NCBI GenBank assembly: GCA_030374805.1 | Contig: JARGSG010000012.1 | Location: 1,178,001-1,242,000, forward strand | Direction of reading: 5' to 3' | Length of the DNA stretch: 64,000 nt | Source of the DNA: Gracilaria gracilis | Taxonomy: Eukaryota > Rhodophyta > Florideophyceae > Gracilariales > Gracilariaceae | Shown here: piece after piece, positions 56,528 to 64,000 of the stretch | How the letters are laid out: each line of letters starts with the position of its first letter | Position numbering within the stretch: position 1 is the first letter of the stretch | The notes under the pieces: generated by a model | What the model was told of the DNA's origin: nothing | What the model saw: only the letters and a program-made list of their open reading frames with translations | The model's database searches: none | Position numbers and translations under genes: made by a program

Positions 56528-58484
56528 TGGCGGGTCGAACTCCCAGCCATGGGCATAAAAGCGCATCCCCGAAGTCTTCGGATTCCATCTCGCCTCGCGA
56601 AGACCAAGTCGCTACCACTCCAAAATGCAAATCTCGCTCCAGCGACGATCATTCATGTTCACAACAGTCTGCTTCTCGCTCTCGCGGTGTTACTACCAAC
56701 CATCCCGTTCCTCGAGTGCCTCGCGCGATGAGCGGTCAACCTCCGAACTCGGAATACTTCTCCGGATCTCGTTTCGTGCCTCTTCCGCAAAGCGGCATTG
56801 CTTCTGGGGCGTCCCAGGGACTCAACGCCAGTGGCGGGCACATTCTCCCTCCGGGGCAGCAGCCCCATGGTCACTTCATGCATGAAGTGCCGTTGCCTTT
56901 CTACGACGAGCTAGTCGGGCTGAATCCTCGCATTCACGCGCATCTCTTCCGGACTGCTCCGTGGTTTCACCCTACAACCGTTTTCAACGAGGAGCTCATC
57001 GCATCCTTTGCGGACGGTACCGATCGCCTTCCCGGGGATCTTCCGGCGTTAGTCACCACTTCGTGGGATTGGCGTCGACGGGTTGCCGTCCCTCCTCACG
57101 CAATCTTGCGGCGTTCCTGCGAGTAGCTAGCTTCCGCTCAGGCGGCATTGGTTCGCTTGGGCTATGCACGGCAGAGCCGGGCGAACTTCGAGTTCCCAAT
57201 TACTGATTCCATCAGCTTTGATCTCCGGTTGTACCGTACACAAGGCGAGATTTCGTATTGCGCCCGCTTGGCGGTGGTTGAGACTTACTCCTGGAGAGGA
57301 CGTCTTAATGTACGCCAGGAGGCGGTGTGTTGGATTCATCCAATCATCCGGGCGGAGTTCAGGTATCTTCGCCGGGAGTCCCGTTCGCGGTGGTTACAGA
57401 ACTTCATCCGCGATGAGCGTCGTGCGCGTTCCCGTTTCGGGTTTCTCGTCCCTTACCAAAACACGGAGATCAATCGAATCAAGCACAATCACCGGCTGGG
57501 CCGTTACGTTCCCATTCCCACTTGGTGGTCCTCGGTGGAGGTGTGTCGTGGGTGCTACGTGGAGTTGCCCCCGGTTCTCTTCTATCTGGGCTCCTGCCCC
57601 ATCGAGGATCCTTATTCCGAACTGTGGTCCGTGGTGCTCACCGAGTGGGCAATCCGCACCGCGGCTTATCTTCTTGGGAAGTATATGACCAGTATCGACT
57701 GTGGTATGTCCCGCCTCGCCTTCGTTTGTGAATCCGAGAACTCTCGTTGCGGGTCCCGCTGGGAGGTTAAAAAAATGCCGAAGAAGTTCGTGGGCTCCTC
57801 GACGTAGTCGACCGAGTTGATCGGGCCAGCGTGCCCTTCGCTCAGAGCGGCCGCGGTCACGAGGACGGCAGTTTCAACCGGTCTCTGGGACGACGCACGC
57901 CATTGGCAGGAGACTTCATCTTTTTCAATCCGTGGGAGGTGCAAGAGATCACCGCAGCTGAAGCGGCAGCTCTCCGGATGGCTCCGAGGTATATTCCTTA
58001 CGGGCATCACGTTAGCTTCGTCGACGCTGACGATTTTTACCACGCCTACGGCGGCGACGACGACCAAATGATGGACGACGAACCCGAGAGGGGGTATGAT
58101 GACGACGTACTCGAAGAGGTTCCTTCCACCAACGCGGTTGAGCCGACCTCCAATGACACGGCAGCGCCGGGAATGGCGACGGCTGAGCCGGTGAATCCAC
58201 CCGCACCCGAACATTCGTCGGTAGGTGCCGTGGTGGCTTTCCTTCCGGACGAACCAGATGTGATCGAAGTGCCTGCCGTCCTCCTCTCTGGAGGTGGGAC
58301 CGGTGAGGCGGCTGTGATCGCTCAGATCCTCCGAGGAGTTGGGCGTTCCGCAACTGTCGCGAGCGGGGACGTCGCCGCAATGCGGAACGCGTTGGCTGCA
58401 CGCCTGACTGGCGGATCCAATTCCAGCAATGCGGGTACTGGTGACGGCGCTCCGGGCCCTTCCAACCAAGGGTCGGAGGCTTAG
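56528..58484 (+). pseudogene. Antisense accessory ORF of gypsy element C
   Basis: It starts MAGRTPSHGHKSASP, a Ser/Arg/Pro-rich N-terminal tail of about 65 residues absent as such from A. MSGQPP then begins the part shared with A. The conserved core has WDWRRRVAVP, ISYCARLAVVETYSWRGR, PIIRAEFRYLRRE, RSRFGFLVPYQ, LGRYVPIPTWW, CRGCYVELPPV and SELWSVVLTEWAIR. An Asp-rich segment (DADDFYHAYGGDDDQ) follows, then a Pro/Thr-rich linker and the tail AAVIAQILRGV..GDVAAMRNALAARLTGG. It is broken a few times. There is no known domain. The aromatic, Arg-rich core and acidic linker suggest a nucleic-acid- or chromatin-associated protein, which is a guess. It converges on pol with about 300 bp between them. 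Confidence 0.65.
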
Positions 58485-58689
58485 TCCATCTTCCACCTGA
58501 TTCCCGCTATGCGGTGTTGTTGTAGGATATAGCTTTGATGGCCATTAAACCTACTTCCGTCTATGACGTATATTTTTCCTTTCCCAAGTGCCAGCTTCGT
58601 CTTCTCCCACTTCTCAACTTCCTTCTAGGTGAGCTAGCTTCTTCCCCTTCGGGGCGTGTTATCCCACTTGGGCGTTGACAATTGTCGCC

Positions 58690-61600
58690 GGGAGACCCGT
58701 GAGAGTACGCCGATGGTACTGCACCACTTTCGATCGTGGGAGATGCTCGATTGGCTCATCCGAGTCATCCTCGGGCCCGTAGCCGTACCAACGTACGAGA
58801 TACTGTATGTACCCCAACGAATGGTATGATTATTCCACTATGTGGTCGACTACGAACTCCGGCCGAAAGGCTTCCCGGCCTTGCCGTGTGATTACGACAT
58901 CCTGCTTCGGAGAGCTCTCCGGCGGCTTCACCGTGTGTGGCACTGCGTCGATGCTCCGGTTAGACCGAGTTGTGTGCAACAAGGTTGGTGGAACTGTAAC
59001 TTTGCGGTGTGGTCCCCTACTTGGGTCGTTTGTCACGCGTCTCGCGGTGTCGGTGTTCCCGTTGGGGTCCCAGGTGGGCGTATCGCAAGTTTGCGTGGTA
59101 GCAACCGTTTCGATGGAGTTGTGTGTGGCGTTGAAAGCGCTCGCGTCAACGGTAACCCTGATTGAACCGGCCTCGCCGTGGTAACACCTGACGTTGTCAA
59201 CGGGTGGCCGTCATTGGTCTGCGCCATGGCGTGGTCCGCCTCCGTATGCACGGGAGGTGTCAGCTCGGTTTGTCGACGTGGTTCGCCAGCTGAGCTGATC
59301 TCTCTTACAGGTGTAGTCCATGTGCTACGGTTGGCACTGCCCTGCTGGGCATTTAGCGACGTGTTCATGGTGTGGCCCACCTCAGGCGTGTTGGGCGACT
59401 TAGTCTCCGACGAGTCTTCGCCTTCTTGGACGTGCGAGCTCAACGGCGCCTTAGGCGGTATTTCTACTCCGTTATGCGCCGTAGTCACTCCAGGCGCGTT
59501 ATGCGGCGTAGGCAACGGCTTCGCCGGTAACGACTGAGTCTTCTCGGTGCTGTCCCGCACGGCGGTAGTTTCTGGTGACGATTCCGCTTCTGCGTTGATG
59601 CGCTGCGACCTTGACGAGACGCCGGGCTCCCGAGAGGGCTTTGATTGCGCATTAGCGGTGTCTCTCTTCCGTGCCACACGGTGCTCCTCACGCGACAGCG
59701 CGGAAGCATGACGATCAACGAGTCCCTCACCCTCCTTAGATGGAGCGACATGGAAAGTGGGTGTCAATGCGCCAAGGCGGCGAGTAATTACGCCAGGCGG
59801 CGGGGCTTCAGACAGCGCAGCGCCAGGGTGCGTAGAGTCCGATAACATCGGCAAATCCGAGAGTCCCCTATTATGGTGTGGTACCTCCCTAGGGCGGTCG
59901 ATCGGGGGTGGGTCCGGTGTGTCCGTAGTGTTCGTTTCCGCTTCTGCGGTAGAATGTCGCCTTGATGGGTCGTTTCCTGCAGGCGGAGGTGCAAAAACCA
60001 CGCGATCGCGGGAGATGTGTTCGTGTTACTGACCCATCTCCACTATGACAGTGTCGGATTCCACAGCAATTGTCTTGAAGGGACCGTCGGCGACGGGTGA
60101 GAGCTTGTGGCGTTTCTGCTTGCCTGGGTTCCAATACTCCTTAGGGATGAACACATATTCTTCTTCTTTAAGGGCGGGTGGTCTTCGAGGGGCTCGCTCA
60201 TCGAAATTACGCTTATATGCGGCTTGTGACCGGGCCATTGACCGTTGTGCTGCAGGGACCAGCTTGGTAAGCCATGTCTTCCAGGTTTCCCTGTATCCCT
60301 TCGTCGAAGGAAATTGATCCAGCGTTGGCTGTGCTTCGAGCGCCACGGGCGGCGGGGTGCGAGACAGAACCAATTCAAATGGAGTCAATCCTGTAGTACG
60401 GTGTACCTGTGTGTTGTATGCGAATGTCAGCGCATCGGTGAACAGATCCCACGTGGTGGGGTGATCGGCTACGTATGAAAGGAGTGCTGCTAACAGCGTC
60501 CGGTTAAACCGTTCAGCCTGCCCATTACACTGAGGGTGGTAGGTTGTCGTGAAGAGATTCTTGACATCCAGAATCCTGCATACATCCCCGAAGAACCGGG
60601 AGGCAAACTGTTTCCCGTCGTCGGAGAGTAGATTCACCGGTGGACCGTAGACGAATGCCCAATGGGTGACGAATGCTTGCGCAACCGTCAGTGACGTGAT
60701 TCTCCGTAAGGGTACGGTACGAACGAGTTTCGAGAAACGATCCGTGATCACGAGTAGAAATTTGTTACGCCGCTTAGTAGCGAGGAAGGGTCCCAAAATA
60801 TCGATAGCTACGAATTCCAGGGGCGCCCTTGCGGGGACGAGCTTCAACTTCGTCGCATGGCGGCGAAGCTTGACGCGATTTCGAGCACACTCGGGGCAGA
60901 ACCTCACAGTTGCGTAGCAATCCATAGCCATTGCTGGTCAGTAGAATTTCCTTCGCAATGTAAGGTACAGTTTCCGTCCTCCGACGTGACCACTAAGTTT
61001 GGCATAGTGTGATAAGTGTAACACCCGAGATTGTAGGGCGTGTGGCACCACTATTTGTGGGTTTCCAGTTACCGTGCGAACGAGATATCCAATATCATTC
61101 ACCCGAAAGGGGAGATCAGCTCCTCCATTGAGTTGCGCCCGAATCCTCGTGCAGTAGGGATCGCTGAATTGTTCCCTAACCATCTCCTCCGTTGTGACGG
61201 GTACGAAGTTCCCTGGTAGGGGGTTCGCACTTTCGCTGACAGCGAGTAGGTCATCCAGTTCCTGGTCAAAATCCAGTTCGTCTGGCCATTCCTCTTCGAT
61301 ATCATCCAGATCAACGTCATTGTAGTCGTCAACTGCGAAGCAGGGTATTTCCTCGTCATCGACGGCTAACGCTTCCCCTGTGGTGGGTAGGCGAGAAAGG
61401 GCGTCGGCTGGTGTACTGTTGGCGCCCTTCTTGTAGGCGACGTCGAAGTCGAACTCTGCAAGACGCAGTCTCCAACGCATTAAGCGGCCTGAAGGCTCCG
61501 ATATGGAGAGTAGCCATCTCAAGGATGAGTGATCCCTGTAAACGGTGAAATGAGCACCCATGAGGTAGGGGCGTAGCGTGCATAATGCCCAAACTACTGC

Positions 61601-62800
61601 AAGAAATTCCTTCTCCGAGACGGAGTAATTCTTCTCATGCACGTTCAACGAACGGGACCAGTACCCAATTGGCTTGCGTTCCCCCTCTGAGGTGGTTTGA
61701 AACAAGGCGCAGCCTACCTGGTAGTCACTAGAATCCGTGTCCGCGGTATATGAACGTCCCGGTTTCGGTAATGACAATACTGGTGCCGTGGTTACAGTCT
61801 CTTTGAGAGAGTTAAAGGCTTCCGTCTGAGTAGACGTGAATGGGTCCAGCTTCGGCGGTTGACCCTTCTGCAGAAGCGCGTTGAGAGGTGCTGCAATGTC
61901 CGCGAAGTTGGGAATAAACCGTCTATAGACGTTGACTAATCCTAGAAAGGATCTCAGTTCAGTCTGGGTAGTCGGATCCGTGGCCTGTTTCAGGGACTTC
62001 ACACGAGCTTCCTTGATCATGACAAGTCCTGGACGGATTATGTGACCCAGATACTTGACAGTATCCGTGAAGAATTCGCATTTCCTCAGCTTGAGTGTCA
62101 CTCCGGCGTCTCGTAATGTGGCCATTATGTCTCTCACATGTGTGAGGGGATCATCCAGATTATCTGAGAATACAATGACGTCGTCAAGGTAGACGAGACA
62201 AGTACGCCACTTGAAGCGGGCCAGTAGGATATCATTAGCACGCTGAAAAGTAGCGGGAGCATTGGTTAAACCAAAGGGCATCCGTTTAAAACGGTAGAGG
62301 CCAGAATGGCAGACAAATGCTGTCTTGTCCTGATCCTGCTTCCTCACTGGCACCTGCCAATATTCTCAATTATCATCCAATGCCGTGAATACGATAGCAA
62401 TTCCGAGAGAATCGATTTATTCGTCCATGCGTGGAATAGAGTACACCTCTTTGACGGCCAAAACGTTCAGGCGACGATAGTCGATGCAAAAGTGCCAGGA
62501 ACCATCCAGTTCGGGAGCCAGTACCACTGGTGATGCCCACGGCGAATGTGCCGGTTCTATAACTCCTGCACGGAGCATCTTGTCCACCTGAAATTGCTCT
62601 TCTTCCCTGGCCTTGGGCCCTTCCCTGTACGGATGTTGGGCTACTGGCCGAGAGTTCGGAAGGAGATCAATCCGGTGTTCCGTGGTATTTATCTCTCCGA
62701 GAGAACCATCCCACATTTTGGTGAATTCACGAAGCATATCGCGCAGGCGTTTGCTGTGTGTCTCCGGAACATGTCGGAGGTCGAGTTCTTCCAATTACTT
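58690..62800 (-). pseudogene. Pol of gypsy element C (RT, RNase H, integrase, chromodomain)
   Basis: Landmarks: FCIDYRRLNVLAVK, TAFVCHSGLYRFKRMPFGLTNAP, TCLVYLDDVIVFSDN, SFLGLVNVYRRFIPNFADI, the FTVYRDHSSLRWL region of RNase H, the zinc-binding linker (LHLSHYAKLSGHVGG), integrase FVAIDILGPFLATK, LVITDRFSKLVRTVPL, LSDDGKQFASRFF and YHPQCNGQAERFNRTLLAA, and a C-terminal GPY-like part. A 320-codon Ser/Pro/Thr linker leads to the chromodomain. It retains two long open stretches (471 and 301 codons), the best preserved gypsy pol here. It is broken overall. Confidence 0.87.
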
Positions 62801-63192
62801 CACTGGGTCCAATTGGTCGTAACTCCTCGGAAGGCGTGCCTTCTCTGTCTTAACAGGTTGCTGACCGGAGAGACTCGGCGACGGAGACGAATGGGATTGG
62901 GACTCCTTCCCCTCCCTAGAGTGAACGATTCCGGGCACATCGGCAGCAGTCATCTTTGTCGGTACCAACGCAATTGGATGCGGCATGACCGAGCCAATCA
63001 CTTGGTTCTTCACCTAACTGCGTGTCTTCGGACGATCTGACAGCGTCATGACCAGAACAACCGTACAACGGGATAATCGACAGCCAATTGGCTGGGACTT
63101 CCAGTGAACTTCCAAATGGAGACAAGGGCAAAAGGACTGACCTCGCAACGAGTGAATTAACGAGTGAATCTTCCGACAAAAACTAATCGTTT

Positions 63193-63208
63193 CTAAGTCC
63201 GGAGACCA
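63193..63208 (-). promoter_or_regulatory. Primer binding site of element C
   Basis: The sense strand reads TGGTCTCCGGACTTAG two bases inside the LTR. TGGTCTCC is shared with element B. It is compatible with a tRNA whose acceptor begins C-U-C-C (tRNA-Tyr-like C1-G72). The tRNA identity is inferred. Confidence 0.45.
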
Positions 63209-63210
63209 CT

Positions 63211-64000
63211 TGTGAAGCAACGTCTTCGGCGGGAAAAGCACAGGCTCACGAACACGTTCGGAATCTTCGCCTCGACAGGGCAGCACAGCGAACGGAGCAC
63301 TCCGGGAATGACACAGCTAAGCCCGGTGTAAATCCGAAGTCAAACCACCACGACCAGCGTCGGAGCGTTGAGACTGATTAGTAGTCGGTAGAGATCCGCG
63401 TGTTCACACAGTCACGAAATGAGTCTTCGAAAGAGAGTAGCGCGACAACGACAAAATGTCGGAAACGGGCCACTGCGAACAGGGCAAGAAGGCAAACCCA
63501 AAAAGGGGAGAAAGCAAACCACCAGAGTGCGGAAAAAAGAGAGAATAAAGCAAACCCAATACAGGGGCGAGTATACGACAATAGATCGGAACGAGACACA
63601 CAAGTAGTGGTTATACTCGGAGCGCCACAAGGGTGGGTAAGTATACGTGAACAACGCAGTCGTCACCTCACTTGGAGGTGAACAATCCGCGAAGGCGTGA
63701 TAGTTAGAGCCAGAAGCCTTTGCTTGGCAAGAGGCAGTTTACTTGGGGGACCGATGCTCAACCCTCAAAGTACTGAGCTCGGGGCACTACTGACAGTAGG
63801 TGCGCCGGGCAAAATAATCTTTAAAATATCTAAGTAAATACAGCAATGCTGGGTGCACTGCCTCTGGCATATCCGTGCTACACGTGTGCTATTCACACCC
63901 GCTAAGCGGCGCCTCGAGCCGTGCAATCCACGTGTACATGTGTGGAAATTACCTCAGCGAGGCGACGCGCTAATAGGAGTGTAGCTCATATATATCTACT
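63211..64000 (-). repeat. 5' LTR of gypsy element C (cut by window edge)
   Basis: 790 bp matching the first 790 bp of the LTR at 55641. The last bases (GTAGCTCATATATATCTACT) correspond to 56,411-56,430, so about 61 bp lie outside the window. Confidence 0.85.

Larger units (their letters stand above)
55641..64000 (-). mobile_element. Ty3/gypsy chromovirus-like element C (fossil, continues past window end)
   Basis: Low to high: 3' LTR (55641-56491), polypurine tract (56492-56506), antisense ORF on + (56528-58484), chromodomain (about 58,690-58,870), long linker (to about 60,000), integrase (about 60,030-60,930), RNase H and RT (about 60,940-62,800), leader, primer binding site (about 63,193-63,208) and 5' LTR (63211 to the edge, about 60 bp short of full length). 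I find no gag-like region between the LTR and RT in this copy. It inserted into a pogo-like transposase gene. A hand count gives about 25-30 differences in the first 265 aligned LTR bases, so it is not recent. It is broken, with perhaps five to eight interruptions. Confidence 0.88.

Overview
This window is a repeat-packed block of a eukaryotic nuclear genome. Nothing bacterial or organellar is evident. Almost every recognisable coding stretch belongs to a transposable element: Ty3/gypsy chromovirus-like elements, Ty1/copia elements, a non-LTR retrotransposon (LINE), and MULE, pogo-like and KDZ-like DNA transposons. Only one probable host gene stands out, a PIN-like (auxin-efflux-carrier family) membrane protein at the left edge with short introns. 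The organism cannot be fixed from sequence alone. A multicellular red alga is my weak best guess, from the short introns, the element mix and the mid-range GC. An oomycete or another TE-rich protist remains possible.

Layout. 0.3-1.1 kb: PIN-like gene (- strand, partial). 2.2-5.9 kb: a possible MULE scrap, then a nearly complete but interrupted MULE transposase. 5.9-8.5 kb: gene-poor, with an AT-rich island. 8.5-15.1 kb: gypsy element A (pol on -). 15.1-15.4 kb: pogo-like transposase scrap. 15.9-25.0 kb: gypsy element B (-). 25.6-29.5 kb: copia-1 (+) with LTR and tRNA-type primer site. 29.95-32.3 and 37.1-40.6 kb: KDZ-like transposase remnants, separated by 4.8 kb holding a cluster of long palindromes and a coiled-coil-like ORF remnant. 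40.6-41.2 kb: 5'-truncated LINE tail. 41.2-42.1 kb: copia-2 integrase (-). 42.1-43.3 kb: a copia LTR plus leader (+). 43.3-50.0 kb: long LINE with 5' UTR, ORF1 and ORF2. 50.0-50.8 kb: rearranged LINE copy with an inverted 5' part. About 50.9-53.4 kb: copia-3 (-). 53.4-54.3 kb: two unidentified ORFs. 54.6-55.6 kb: 3' half of a pogo-like transposase, cut by gypsy element C (55.64 kb to beyond the window end).

The most interesting signal is shared by gypsy elements A, B and C. Each carries, between the 3' LTR and the end of pol, a long ORF on the strand opposite to gag-pol and convergent with it. Its protein is recognisably conserved between A and B/C although their LTRs belong to clearly different families. 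Its start lies just inside the polypurine tract. It resembles no gag, pol or envelope domain I know. This looks like an antisense accessory gene of a chromovirus lineage.

The second unexplained structure is a cluster of about six nested palindromic units (roughly 70-80 bp each) at 33.3-34.7 kb. All LTR elements here are treated as fossils. They are broken, except that some individual segments remain open over long distances.
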